Below are positions 25,062 through 35,223 of a stretch of DNA of 64,000 nt, piece after piece. Each line of letters starts with the position of its first letter. Position 1 is the first letter of the stretch. A program made the translations under genes and the position numbers. This stretch comes from Cyclobacteriaceae bacterium. Its GTDB lineage: Bacteria; Bacteroidota; Bacteroidia; Cytophagales; Cyclobacteriaceae. Where the stretch lies: the NCBI GenBank assembly GCA_958296015.1, contig CATQIH010000032.1:1-64000 (forward strand), read 5' to 3'. The notes beneath the pieces were generated by a model. That model was not told the origin of the DNA. It ran no database searches and saw nothing but the letters and a program-made list of their open reading frames with translations.

Positions 25062-26493
25062 TTATTTTCCCATCAAATACTGAATGCTGTACACAAAGTT
25101 GTTTCGCTCAACCCTGGCTTTTTCTTCTTCTAGTTGATAATTGATAAGTTGACGCTCTACGCGGATGATCTCTTCAAAATCGGTTTCTCCGGTAGAAAAT
25201 TCTGTTTGCAGCAAGTCCAGCGTACGTGCTGCCAGGTCAGCCAGGTGGCGGTATAGTTTTACTTCCCGCTGTGCGTTGAGGTAGTCTGCGTAGAGCTTTT
25301 CCAGTTCGGTGAGCAACTGATCGTGCATACCTTCCTGAGAAAATGCGGCGGCTTCTCTTTGCAACTGCGACTGCTTTTGCATGGCTTTGTATTTTTTGCG
25401 GTACAACGGCATACGCACCCCTACCTGTGGAAACACGAAAGCATCCCTTCCATTATCAGACATGTCCATGCCGGACATTTCCATACCTGTTCTGGGAGTA
25501 ATAATGGTATAACTCACTCCCAAGCTCACAGAGGGCAGTCCCATCTTTTGGTTTACTTTTGCCTGATTTCTATAAGCCTGAGCGGTATGCTGAAGCTCCT
25601 GAAGCCGTGGATTATTTGCCAGAATGGTTTGGAAAATCTCTGTCTTCTCTTGTACCAGGACTTCTTCCCACAGCGTGTCAGGCATACTGACAGCTTCCGG
25701 CAGGTTTGTATTCAGCAACTGTTCAAATTGTGTGCGCACCGGTGCTTGGCTGTCTTCCAGGTAGCGTAATTTGTTCTGCAACGCTGCTTCCTCCATCTCT
25801 ACGCTGAGCACATCAGTAAAACCTGCCTTACCACTTTCAAAACTCACCCGGGCCAGCTCCTTGAAAGATGCCAGCAAGGGCCAGGTTTTCGTGGGTAATC
25901 TCTATAGATTTTTCTAGGTAGTATACATCATTGTAAGTAACCTTTACCTGTTTGAATAGCGACAGCTTTTCGTCTTCAAAAGCCTGTAGCTTTGCCTTGG
26001 CTTTTTCGGCGGCCACCTGCTCCTGGGCCTTCAGGGTGCCAAACCAGGGAAACATCTGGCTGACAGAGAAGTTGGCCCGTTGCGCTCCTACCCTGGTTTC
26101 TACTGGCAGCACAAACACACCGAACATCACCTGCGGATCGGGCAACGCTCCTACCTGCGGCACCTCCTCCAAAGCCGCTAAGTACTGATTGAAAGAAGCC
26201 TTTAACTGCGGATTATTTTCGGCAGCAAGTTTTACATACTGGTCTACTGGTTTTATCTCCTGTGCATTTACTTTTGAAAATAAAAGGGTAAGAGAGATGA
26301 GTAGAAATACATAGAGATTAGTTGAAATTAGTGGAGATTGATGGAGATTGATAGAAATTCGTTGAAATTTATAGAAATTAAATGGAAATTCATTGAAACG
26401 TAATTCCCTAATCTCAACCAATTTCTCAATATCTATTAATTTCTTAATTTCAATAAATTTCCTAATCTCTCTCAATTTCAATTGCGTTTTCAT
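25062..26493 (-). pseudogene. cusC: CusC/TolC-type outer-membrane factor, frameshifted
   Basis: Two frames cover one TolC-family gene: 26493-25837 (N-terminal half, LLFSKVNAQEIKPVDQYVKLAAENNPQLKAS, to THENLA) and 25877-25062 (LASFKELARVSFESGKAGFTD to the end, VYSIQYLMGK). They meet near 25875-25880: removing one C from GGCCCTTGCTGG restores ITHENLALLASFKEL. This is either a real inactivating insertion or a base-calling error. The N-terminus is odd: about 50 residues (EIRKFIEIKKLIDIEKLVEI and on) before the signal sequence are encoded by the GAAATT-type repeat. The start overlaps the stop of the upstream four-helix gene as ATGA. Confidence 0.8.
26300..26480. repeat. Degenerate GAAATTGATAGAAATT repeat at cusC 5' end
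   Basis: About 180 bp of words such as GGAGATTGATAGAAATTCGTTGAAA on the plus strand and CAATTTC words. It is translated as the aberrant N-terminal extension of CusC. Imperfect units of roughly 10-13 bp, without a strict period. Confidence 0.7.
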
Positions 26494-26873
26494 TCCCCGT
26501 ATTTTGCTTTGTAAGTAGACGATATAAAATTGTTAAGCTTAAGTAGAAGCTGGTCTGCTACTTCTTTGAAAGCATCAAATTCCTCTTGTGAAATTTTCCC
26601 TCTTTCGTGCAACAGCTCTAACCAGTGATGTGTACATTCAAAAAACGACCCCCGGCTGTTGTAGTAAAACCGTATCTTGTCGAGATAATGATACCGCCCA
26701 TACCCTTCGGCAATATTAGCTCCTACCGAATCGGTAGATGAGATAAACTGATCGCCCATCGTCTTCTTATCCTGCCAGTCCAGCTTCTCATAGATTTTCC
26801 AACCCAAACGCGATAGTTCCCTGGCCAACTGGTACACCGCCAAATCTTTCAAGGGTATATAATTCTTTCCCAT
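26490..26873 (-). CDS. Four-helix-bundle protein (23S rRNA-IVS / S23 family)
   Basis: 127 residues from ATG 26873 (MGKNYIPLKDLAVYQLARELS). Landmarks are MGDQFISSTDSVGANIAEGYGRYHYLDKIRFYYNSRGSFFECTHHWLELLHERG, diagnostic for the family first seen encoded in 23S rRNA intervening sequences. The family forms a pentameric bundle; its role in free-standing genes is unknown. Here it is inserted between cusA and cusC and is bordered on both sides by the GAAATT-type repeat, which suggests it arrived together with that repeat. A longer frame from 26909 uses repeat-derived codons and is less likely. Confidence 0.88.
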   Translation of the reverse strand: MGKNYIPLKDLAVYQLARELSRLGWKIYEKLDWQDKKTMGDQFISSTDSVGANIAEGYGRYHYLDKIRFYYNSRGSFFECTHHWLELLHERGKISQEEFDAFKEVADQLLLKLNNFISSTYKAKYGE

Positions 26874-26879
26874 ATCATT

Positions 26880-26936
26880 TAATTTCAATGAATTTCTAAT
26901 TTCAACCAATTTCTAATTTCTATCAATTTCTTATTT
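26880..26936. repeat. Degenerate CAATTTCTAATTTC repeat between cusA and four-helix gene
   Basis: TTTCAATGAATTTCTAATTTCAACCAATTTCTAATTTCTATCAATTTC fills the gap and encodes the last residues of CusA. Same word family as at 26300-26480. Confidence 0.75.
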
Positions 26937-29900
26937 TCCATTCCTTCTCCTTCCACATACTATACAGCACCGGCACCACAAACATGGTCATCACCTGAAT
27001 GAGCATACCGCCAAACGTGGGGATCGCCATAGGAATCATGATGTCTGCGCCTTTTCCTGTAGAGGTCAGCACTGGCATCAGGGCAATGATGGTGGTAGCT
27101 GCTGTCATCATCGCCGGACGTACTCGTTGCTGACCAGCCTGCAAGACAGACTCCCGGATGGCAGCTATTCCTTGTGGACTTTCTCGTTCAAAGACCTGCT
27201 TCAGATAGGTTCCCATGATCACGCCATCGTCGGTGGCTACGCCAAATAGGGCAATGAAGCCTACCCAGACTGCCACGCTCAGGTTGATGGTATGCACCTG
27301 AAACAAATCGCGCATACTTTCACCAAAAAGATCAAAGTTGAGAAACCACACCTGTCCGTAGAGCCAGATGAGCATAAAGCCTCCGGCAAAAGCCACAAAG
27401 ATGCCGGAGAACACCATCAGCGTAGTGGGCAGGTTGCCAAACTGGAAATACAGGATCAGCAAAATAGCCAGCAGGCTGATGGGAATGACCACAGACAAAG
27501 TTTTGGTAGCCCTGATCTGGTTTTCATAATTGCCGGCAAACTGGTAGCTTACCCCTTTAGGTACCTGAAACTCACCGGAGGCAATTTTAGCATCGATGTA
27601 TTGCTGCGCCTGTTCTATCACGTCTACTTCGGCATAGCCATCCTGTTTGTCAAAGATAACGTAACTCAGCAGAAAGGTATTCTCACTTTTGATGCTTTGT
27701 GGGCCCTGCACATACTGGATATCTGCCAGTGCTGTAAGGGGAATCTGCACACCCGCAGGTGTCGGGATCAGCATAGTTTTGAGATCTTCCGGATTGTCTC
27801 TGAATTCCCTGGCATAGCGTACCCGCACAGGATAACGCTCTCGGCCCTCTACGGTAGTTGTTTGTGTATTTCCTCCAATAGCTGCGCTCATCAGCATCTG
27901 CATATCGCCCACAGTCAGCCCATAGCGGGCCATTGCCTGCCGGTTGAGCTTGATCTCCAGATAGGGTTTACCCACTACCCGATCGGCAAAGACAGACGAT
28001 GCCTTGATGCTGGGTACTTGCTGCAATATCTTCTCAAGCTGCAAGCCTACCTGTTCCAGAGTCTCTAAGTCCGGGCCAAATACTTTCAGTCCCATCGGTG
28101 CCCGCATACCGGTAGACAGCATGATGAGCCGGGTAGCAATAGGTTGCAGCTTAGGAGCCGAAGTCATGCCGGGAATGTTAGTGGCAGCCACAATCTCATT
28201 CCAGATATCATCCGGAGCGTGAATATGATCGCGCCACTGCCGGAAGTATTCTCCATTGTCATCAGGAATCAAGTATGTTGGAAGATTTGCAGAGATTTGT
28301 TGAAATTCATGGGTATTAGTAATTGAGGACGATGGATGGATATTGGAAATTGATTGAAACTCATCGAGATTCTTTGAAATCGAGGAAGTATCATTAGCTT
28401 GTTTATCCGTTGCTAATGTATTTCTATCAATTTCTATCGTATTTCCACCAATTTCAACCCTATTTCTATCAATTTCTATCGTATCTCCCTCAATTTCTCT
28501 CAATATCTTTTCCAATTTCTTATCATACAGTAGTGTGTCTTCTTTATACTTCAATAGATACCTTCCTTCTTCATCCACGGCGAAGCGCATACGGTGACCG
28601 CTCTCATCCAGCACATATTCCGATTTGTAGTTAACCACGTTTTCAAACATGGAAATAGGTGCAGGGTCCAAAGCAGTAGCCGCTCTACCCCACTTACCGA
28701 CAGTCATGTCCACTTCAGGAATAGCGGTCACACGTTTATCCAGCAGTTGGATGGTTTCTATATTTTCTTCCACACCGGCATGAGGCATGGTAGAAGGCAT
28801 CAGCAGATAAGAACCTTCGTCCAGCGGTGGCATAAACTCTTTGCCTACCGGGGGGAAAGTAGCACTCAAAGTTCCCCAGGTGGCTGTCTGCCGGATGTCC
28901 CAGCCCAGCTTTTCAAAGCCTTTTCCCAACAAACCAAAGGTGTTGTTGAACCCTTGCCAGGCCAATACACCTAGTAAAACAATAACGATAGGCACAGAAA
29001 GGAACTTCCATTTGTTGTTCAGACACCAGCAAAGAATAGGCGCGTAAAACCTGACAACAGTCAGTAGCGAACCTAATACCAAACCGATGGCAAGTAGCAC
29101 GAAAATAAAGTTGGTCAGGTAAGAATGCCCGGCACCCAGGGGCAGCCACTCCCGCGTCAGCACATACAATACACCAGCCAGCACAATGCCTACCACCATG
29201 TAATTAGCATACTTCTTTATACTTTCCGGCAGGTAACCTTCTGTCAGTTTGAACAGCCCCAGGGCCAGCAAAACGATACCAGCCCAGGGCACAAAGAACA
29301 CAACCACCAGCCCTAGCAGTATCAGTCCGATATTCCATATCTTGCGGGTTTTATCTTTGCCAAACTCTATAGAAAAAAGCCAGTGCGCCAGCGCAGGAAT
29401 AATGACAACACCTACAAACAGGGCGGCCAGCAAAGCGAAAAGTTTTGGTAAAAGCCAGCGGACCAAACAGCTTACCTTCCTGACCGGTCATGGCAAATAC
29501 CGGAATAAAACTGATCACGGTGGTAGCCAGCGCTGTAATGACCGCGCTTGCTACTTCTGTGGTACCTTCGTAGATGATCTTCAGTTTTTGCTTACTGGTA
29601 GTGCCAAGATTCTCCGGCATTTCCAGGTGACGGATGATATTCTCGGTGAACACCACACCCACATCCACCATCACGCCAATGGCAATGGCAATGCCTGAAA
29701 GGGCAACGATATTGGCATCTACGTCAAAGTATCGCATGATGATAAAAGTCATCAGCACCCCGATGGGCAACAGGCTGGAAATGAGGATGGAAGCCCGCAG
29801 GTTCATCACCAGCACAATAACGACAAGCACACTGATGAGGATTTCCAGCGTCAGGGCTTCTTCCAATGTACCCAGTGTTTCCTTGATCAGGCCGGAACGA

Positions 29901-30955
29901 TCATAAAACGGTACCACAGTGACTTTGGAAACAGTGCCATCTGCCAGTGTTTTGCTGGGCAGCCCGGGTGCTGCTTCTTTCACCTTTTCCTTTACGTTGT
30001 TGATCACCTGCAAAGGATTGGCACCATAGCGGGCCACCACCACAGCACCGGTAGCTTCGGCACCGCCCTTGTCCAGTCCGCCGCGCCGGGTGGCAGGTCC
30101 CAGATGCACCTGGGCTACATCTTTGAGTCGAATGGGCGTATTGTCGTTGACAGTCACTACCGACTCTTCCAGGTCGCTGACGGTTTCTATGTAACCTAAG
30201 CCACGCACCAGGTATTCTACCCGATTAAACTCAATAGTGCGGGCACCTACATCCAGGTTGCTTTGCTGCACGGCCCTCATGATCTGCCCTACATCTGTGT
30301 TGTGGCTCTTCATGGCTGCCGGATCTATATCCACCTGATACTCTTTGACGTAGCCGCCAATAGATGCCACTTCCGACACACCTTCGGCAGAAGACAAAGC
30401 ATACTTGAGATAAAAATCCTGCACAGAACGCAGCTCCTGCGGGTCCCAGCCACCTACAGGCTCGCCGGTTTCCGGATTTCTACCTTCCAGCGTATACCAG
30501 TAGACCTGCCCCAACGCCGTAGCATCCGGCCCTAACGCAGGCTGCACACCTTCGGGCAACGTTCCTGATGGCAAAGAATTGAGCTTCTCCAGAATACGCG
30601 AACGGCTCCAGTAAAATTCTATATCCTCATCGAAGATGATGTAAATACTGGAAAGACCAAAGATAGAACTGCTGCGGATAGTCTTTACACCGGGAATCCC
30701 CAGCAAAGCAGTAGTCAGTGGATAAGTCACCTGATCATCCATATCCTGTGGCGACCGGCCCATCCATTCGGTAAAAACGATCTGCTGGTTTTCGCCAATG
30801 TTGGGAATGGCATCTACCGGTACGGGGTCGCGGGGAATTATAGCTGATTCCCAGTTGAAAGGAGCCGTGGCTATACCCCAGATAACCAATGTCAGGATAA
30901 GCAAAGCTGTGATTAACTTATTCTCTAAAAAGAACTTAATGATACGATTGAGCAT
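26923..30955 (-). pseudogene. cusA: CusA-type heavy-metal RND efflux pump, frameshifted and with in-frame repeat insert
   Basis: The pump starts at 30955 (MLNRIIKFFLENKLITALLI; VDAIPNIGENQQIVFTEW; GGYVKEYQVDIDP; AIAIGVMVDVGVVFTEN). It is open to 29351, but homology leaves that frame at LFGPLAFTKTF near 29447-29455. It resumes in another frame (KLFALLAALFVGVVIIPAL, 29466 to 26923), with VGKWGRAATALDP, SIKASSVFADRVVGKPYLEI, VGFIALFGVATDDGVIMGTYL and the terminal MIPMAIPTFGGMLIQ. Deleting one C from TTTTCGC restores FTKTFALLAALF. Codons about 28269-28520 add a low-complexity segment (EIDRN and EIGGN repeats) absent from the family. The full-length family protein is an inner-membrane Cu/Ag proton antiporter; activity here depends on whether the frameshift is real. 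Confidence 0.82.
28269..28520. repeat. GAAATT-type repeat expanded in frame inside cusA
   Basis: About 250 bp of ATTTCTATCAATTTC-like words lie within cusA and are translated as EGDTIEIDRNRVEIGGNTIE and similar. The flanking coding sequence is ordinary CusA, so this is an in-frame repeat insertion into a periplasmic loop. Confidence 0.8.
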
Positions 30956-31058
30956 GTTTCATTCAACGTGATGTTAAAACAGGAATAGGATGCTACAAAG
31001 TAGCACAGGGCTGCCCAGGGAAAATCCTGTACGGCCATACCAATACATCGCATGAATG

Positions 31059-31493
31059 CTACAAAAGAAAAGACTGAACCAACACCGGAATGTCGTATTC
31101 GATTAGCGGGGGAATATAGTTTGTATGTTGAGCAACCTGCGGAGTGTGCTCCGAGGTCAGCACGAGCAGATAGCTGGCGATTACTGCTACAAAGGAAAGA
31201 TCGGGTTGCAGCTCTTTCAACACTACGGTTTGCGCCAGCGTTTCCTGCTGCTGGCTGATTACCGTTTTATCTTCGCAGCAAGACTTTTTATTGACCTGCG
31301 CACCTGTTGCTACTTGTTCATGGTGGCAGGGTGGCACTTGCTTGACGTGGGCTTCACAAACCTTTGCCTGTCCGAAGAAAGCTATATCCTGAAGCTCACC
31401 CCCACAGAAATGCTCGCTCATGGCAAGCCCGGTGGTGGAGATCAGTATCACCAGGGCCATGCATAGCGCAACTATCTGTCGGATCAACTTCAT
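31059..31493 (-). CDS. Small Cys/His-rich exported protein of metal-efflux operons
   Basis: 144 residues. An N-terminal signal-like helix (IVALCMALVILISTTGLAMS) is followed by EHFCGGELQDIAFFGQAKVCE, PPCHHE and KKSCCEDK, then a second hydrophobic stretch and a C-terminal NYIPPLIEYDIPVLVQ. The combination of an HFCGG motif, a CHH/CC cluster and PPLIEYDIPV is typical of short proteins found next to cus-type RND operons in Bacteroidota (HYC_CC_PP-like, by memory). The metal-binding pattern suggests periplasmic copper or silver capture. It is probably the first gene of the operon, 103 bp upstream of cusA. Confidence 0.7.
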   Translation of the reverse strand: MKLIRQIVALCMALVILISTTGLAMSEHFCGGELQDIAFFGQAKVCEAHVKQVPPCHHEQVATGAQVNKKSCCEDKTVISQQQETLAQTVVLKELQPDLSFVAVIASYLLVLTSEHTPQVAQHTNYIPPLIEYDIPVLVQSFLL

Positions 31494-31751
31494 AGGAATA
31501 TATTAACCTTTAGGCAAAGATACGCACAATCGGCAGGAAAGGATGCTATAACATTTTCATTAAGTGATACACAATTATGGTAGTGTATTAACAACCTTTT
31601 TGAAAGAAGGTTGCTCTAATATAAAAAACAAGCTATCACTAGCCGTAAGGAATTTTTGAGAAGTAAGCCGCATTTTTGTAAAAAGATGCTTCCTTTTTTG
31701 TTTTGCAAACCTTTTCTGATAATTTACCGAAGTATTGAGAATTATAAACAC

Positions 31752-32975
31752 ATGAAAACACCCACCTTAGTTTTATTTATTTCTATTATTATCGTCTGTT
31801 TTAACCTTTCTATGAAACCCATAGAAGAAGAAATCATCAAAAAGACTCCCCCGGAGAAAAAGATAGATGTGGCAGCGTATTTTTGGCCTTCTTGCCAGAA
31901 CGAAGCAAGAAGTAAGGATAAACTGTGGGGCGAGGGCATAGGCGAATGGGAAGTAATAAAAAAAGGTAAGCCTCGTTTTGAAGGCCATTACCAACCCAGG
32001 CAACCGCTATGGGGTTATCTCATGGACGATGACCCCAAAGCTATGGAAAAGCAAATTGATGCCGCTACGGACCATGGGGTCAATGTTTTTATTTTTGATT
32101 GGTACTGGTACGACGGTCAGCCCTTTTTAGAGGAGGCACTGAACAAAGGATTCTTAAAGGCCAGGAATAAGGATAAGATGAAGTTTTACCTTATGTGGGC
32201 CAACCACGATGTGCCTGGAAGTATGTGGAATCCTTATCGGTATAAAACCGACGAGATTTTGTTTGAGGGCAATGTTTCTCCATCCGATTACAAAACACTG
32301 GTAAACAGGATCATAAATAAATACTTTAAGGAGCCTAATTATTACAAAATTGGCAATAAACCTGTGTTTTCCATTTACAGTCTTGAAGAATTGGTGCAAA
32401 GTTTTGATGGGTTGGAGGGTACCAGGAAGGCGTTGGAATACCTAAGGTCCGAGACTTTAAAAGCAGGATTTGACGGGTTGCATATACAGCTTGTCGGCAA
32501 TTATGGACCAAACAATTCTCCCAGCTTGGGAGAAGATTATTTAAATGTAGAGGAAATTTCCAAGTTGTTGGGTGCCAGCAGTGTCACCATGTACAATATG
32601 GCGGGGAACGACTATAGAAGGGGCGACTACCTGCCTTATCTGGAAAAGGCATCGGAAGTTCAAGACAAGTGGGACAAGGAACTCACGGTGCCATTTGTGC
32701 CGGTAGTATCGGTGGGATGGGACAATACCCCAAGATATCTTAACATGGGAAAGGACTCCATCATTTATTTTAACAATACCCCTGCAAGTTTTGGTGCAGG
32801 TCTACTTAAAGCGAAGAAGTTTGTTCAGGAAAGGCCGGAACAACCCCAATTGATGATCATCAATGCTTGGAACGAGTGGGTTGAAGGTAGCTATCTTCAA
32901 CCCGATATGTTGAATGGTTTTGGTTATCTGGAGGCCGTAAAAAAGGTAATGCAAGGTTCTGAAAATGACAATTGA
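31752..32975 (+). CDS. Glycoside hydrolase family 99-like / WbsX-type exported protein
   Basis: 407 residues from ATG 31752 (MKTPTLVLFISIIIVCFNLS), a signal anchor; the frame extends 32 codons further up without a better start. The body has the GH99-like/WbsX features DVAAYFWPSC, GEWEVIKKGKPRFEGHYQPRQPLWGYL, GVNVFIFDWYWYDGQPFLEEAL, KFYLMWANHD, VPVVSVGWDNTPR and the C-terminal MIINAWNEWVEGSYLQPD. Related domains act on mannose-type glycans or occur with polysaccharide synthesis genes. No glycan-utilisation partners are adjacent, so the substrate is open. Confidence 0.85.
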   Translation: MKTPTLVLFISIIIVCFNLSMKPIEEEIIKKTPPEKKIDVAAYFWPSCQNEARSKDKLWGEGIGEWEVIKKGKPRFEGHYQPRQPLWGYLMDDDPKAMEKQIDAATDHGVNVFIFDWYWYDGQPFLEEALNKGFLKARNKDKMKFYLMWANHDVPGSMWNPYRYKTDEILFEGNVSPSDYKTLVNRIINKYFKEPNYYKIGNKPVFSIYSLEELVQSFDGLEGTRKALEYLRSETLKAGFDGLHIQLVGNYGPNNSPSLGEDYLNVEEISKLLGASSVTMYNMAGNDYRRGDYLPYLEKASEVQDKWDKELTVPFVPVVSVGWDNTPRYLNMGKDSIIYFNNTPASFGAGLLKAKKFVQERPEQPQLMIINAWNEWVEGSYLQPDMLNGFGYLEAVKKVMQGSENDN

Positions 32976-33014
32976 TACAGTGAAGCTTTTCGGATGGCCC
33001 GCTTCAGTGTATCA
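32973..33014 (+). terminator. Hairpin at stop codon of GH99-like gene
   Basis: TGATACAGTGAAGC and GCTTCAGTGTATCA form 14-bp arms with one mismatch around a 14-nt loop, beginning in the stop codon. There is no T-run after it, so terminator function is uncertain. Confidence 0.45.
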
Positions 33015-33089
33015 TTGTTCGGGGAAACGCCCGCGATAAAGAAACCGGAAAAAGCACTTAAAATTTCAATACGATTACCCTAATTACGT

Positions 33090-33716
33090 CTAGGGTCTGT
33101 TGGTTGTTTTCAGCAGCCTGTAGGTTTTTTGCGTTTGCCCGTAAGTACATTTGGCAATATAAGTTCCGTCTGGTAAATCCTTCAGATCAAAAGCTACCGC
33201 CAGTGTATCTGCCTGTTTAGTTACATCAGTTTGTGCCACTGTCTTTCCTGTCATATTGTAAATAATTACACCCATCATGCCTCTGGATTTATCGGTCATC
33301 ATGATGTTTGTTGCATCCTGAAAAGGGTTGGGATAAAATGGGCTGTGGCTTAGAAAGCGTTCGGAAGAACTGGAAAATACGATGGTTTTTACTGGTGAAT
33401 TATGGAATCCTTTTTTCGCAAAATAAAACTGTACCACGGTATCTTCTCTGGCAAATATATGCGTGACTGCCGCACTGCTTTGAAAGTCATCATGATTCAC
33501 GGCAAGATACAGCGTCGCCTCTGAAGGATCGGAAGTGATGACAGCTTCTTTGGGAGAAGGTTTTTCTACTATGAAAAACAAACTGTCATCAATAGTAAGA
33601 CTATCAATTCCATTGATAGATACATTGGTAGAACGAAAATCGTATGGTTCATTGTCCTGACAAGCCATTAGCAGACTTGCTAGTGTATACAGTAGGAAGG
33701 CATTGTGCTTTGTCAT
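33090..33716 (-). CDS. Lipoprotein with T9SS type A sorting-domain-like C-terminus
   Basis: 208 residues. The start MTKHNAFLLYTLASLLMAC is a lipoprotein signal with lipobox LMAC. A middle beta-rich stretch (about 30-125) is of unknown fold. The C-terminal 85 residues (FYPNPFQDATNIMM, GVIIYNMTGKTVAQ, LKDLPDGTYIAKCTYG, TYRLLKT) match the type A T9SS sorting domain. A lipobox combined with a T9SS domain on such a short protein is uncommon. Function unknown. Confidence 0.7.
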   Translation of the reverse strand: MTKHNAFLLYTLASLLMACQDNEPYDFRSTNVSINGIDSLTIDDSLFFIVEKPSPKEAVITSDPSEATLYLAVNHDDFQSSAAVTHIFAREDTVVQFYFAKKGFHNSPVKTIVFSSSSERFLSHSPFYPNPFQDATNIMMTDKSRGMMGVIIYNMTGKTVAQTDVTKQADTLAVAFDLKDLPDGTYIAKCTYGQTQKTYRLLKTTNRP

Positions 33717-33763
33717 GTCTTTTCCGCAAGTAATTGATCCATTCGTATTTGTATTTTATTCAT

Positions 33764-33771
33764 CAAATTTA
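33764..33771 (-). promoter_or_regulatory. Candidate -7 element (TAAATTTG)
   Basis: TAAATTTG on the minus strand matches TAnnTTTG, about 48 bp upstream of the lipoprotein start at 33716. A TTG lies 10 bp further upstream, closer than the usual -33 spacing. Confidence 0.4.
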
Positions 33772-33776
33772 GGTTG

Positions 33777-34049
33777 TTAAACAATATTCACTAATTTAAG
33801 GATGGCCAGTATTAGACCAACTGAAATAGCAGTTTGCCCCAGGATGAACCAGTAGATTTTATCAATTTTGCTACCCATATACGACAGTATTCTACGTTAC
33901 ATTTCGTAAAGTTCTGTTTTGGTGGCAAAGACTTCTTTGAGCCTTTCTATGTTCTGGCTTTTCAACGTAACTAATTCTTTAACAAGTTCTTCGGCTTGAT
34001 CTTGGTCAAACCTTGTTGAAAAGATTTTAAATAAATGAGATTGATTCAT
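33777..34049 (-). pseudogene. Small coiled-coil plus TM protein with one in-frame stop (DUF1640-like)
   Basis: From ATG 34049 the frame reads MNQSHLFKIFSTRFDQDQAE through ELVTLKSQNIERLKEVFATKTELYEM to TAA at 33897-33899 (50 residues). It then continues in the same frame as RRILSYMGSKIDKIYWFILGQTAISVGLILAILKLVNIV to a second stop at 33777. A coiled coil followed by one C-terminal TM helix is the layout of small DUF1640/CCDC90-like phage-type proteins. A single substitution (for example AAA to TAA) would split one 90-residue gene. Alternatively only the 50-residue part is made. Confidence 0.55.
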
Positions 34050-34227
34050 TCTATGTGATTGAATTTCTATTTATCTATTGGTTGCTCATTGATTGATACC
34101 TAGATAATATTTATGAGTACCCTGAAATTGCTACACGACATACAGCTACAGTAAATATACGAAATATATAGTCAATACAAGCTTGGAAAAGCGGCAATGA
34201 GATTTGGCGGGGTTGAAAAATTAGCAA

Positions 34228-35223
34228 CTACTCAACACCAAATCTATAGATCGTCACCTGCCGGTAGGTGTCTTCCGGACTCAGAATCGTATTTGGGAAT
34301 TTAGGGTGGTTGGGAGAATCAGGATAGTGCTGGGCTTCCAGGCAGAAGCCTGCATGTTTGTGGTAAACGCGCCCTCCTCTGCCGGTGATGCTGCCATCCA
34401 GAAAATTGCCGGTATAGAATTGTACGCCTGGCTCGGTAGTCAGCATCTTCAGGGTACGGCCTGTGGTTGGTTCGTGCACAGAAGCCGCCAGGCCCAGAGA
34501 ATGTGGCTGGTCTTTTTCGAGTACATAGTTGTGGTCGTAACCTCCCGGCACCTCTCCAATACTACTGCCTATTCTAGTCATGGATGTCAGGTTCATCGGT
34601 GTGTCAGCTACGGGTTTGATTTCTCCGCTGGGAATGCCCCCTTTGTCTACCGGAAGGAAGTAATCGGCCCGCAGGCATATATCGTGGTCCAGGATATTGG
34701 CTGCCTGTTTACCTGCCAGATTGAAGTAGCTGTGGTTGGTCAGGTTGACCGGTGTGGGCTGGTCAGAGGAAGCACTGTAGGTAATTACCAGCTCATTATC
34801 TTCTGTCAGGGCATAGCTCACCATCACGTCCAGATTGCCGGGGTAGCCTTCCTCTCCGTTGAGGCTGGTATAGGTAAAGGTCAGCTGGTTTTCGTCGGAG
34901 TGATGCACCACATCCCATATTTTCTTGTCAAATCCCTCGTTGCCCCCGTGCAAGTGGTTGGCCCCATCGTTGGTTGCCAGCGAATAGGTTTGACCGTTCA
35001 GCGAGAATTTGCCTTTGGCAATACGGTTGGCGTAACGCCCGATCAGCGCACCCAGGTGAGCATTTTGCTGCCGGTAGTCTGCCGGCGTTTCCATACCCAG
35101 CACAATATCATCCAGGTCACCGTTTTTGTCGGGAGTCTTGATAGAAATGATGGCACCACCATAGTTGGTAAAGATGATTTGTATGCCCTGCTGGTTGGTG
35201 AGGGTGAAGGTGTGTAACGACAT
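34228..35223 (-). CDS. galM: Aldose 1-epimerase (galactose mutarotase)
   Basis: 331 residues, the usual GalM length. Visible are GALIGRYANRIAKGKFSLNG, NHLHGGNEGFDKKIW with its His, the catalytic VNLTNHSYFNLAG His, GYDHNYVLE, PGVQFYTGNFLDG and the catalytic Glu in HAGFCLEAQHYPDSPNHP. It interconverts alpha and beta anomers of galactose or glucose. There is no clear signal peptide, so it is cytosolic. It is not in an operon with galK or galT. Confidence 0.95.
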   Translation of the reverse strand: MSLHTFTLTNQQGIQIIFTNYGGAIISIKTPDKNGDLDDIVLGMETPADYRQQNAHLGALIGRYANRIAKGKFSLNGQTYSLATNDGANHLHGGNEGFDKKIWDVVHHSDENQLTFTYTSLNGEEGYPGNLDVMVSYALTEDNELVITYSASSDQPTPVNLTNHSYFNLAGKQAANILDHDICLRADYFLPVDKGGIPSGEIKPVADTPMNLTSMTRIGSSIGEVPGGYDHNYVLEKDQPHSLGLAASVHEPTTGRTLKMLTTEPGVQFYTGNFLDGSITGRGGRVYHKHAGFCLEAQHYPDSPNHPKFPNTILSPEDTYRQVTIYRFGVE

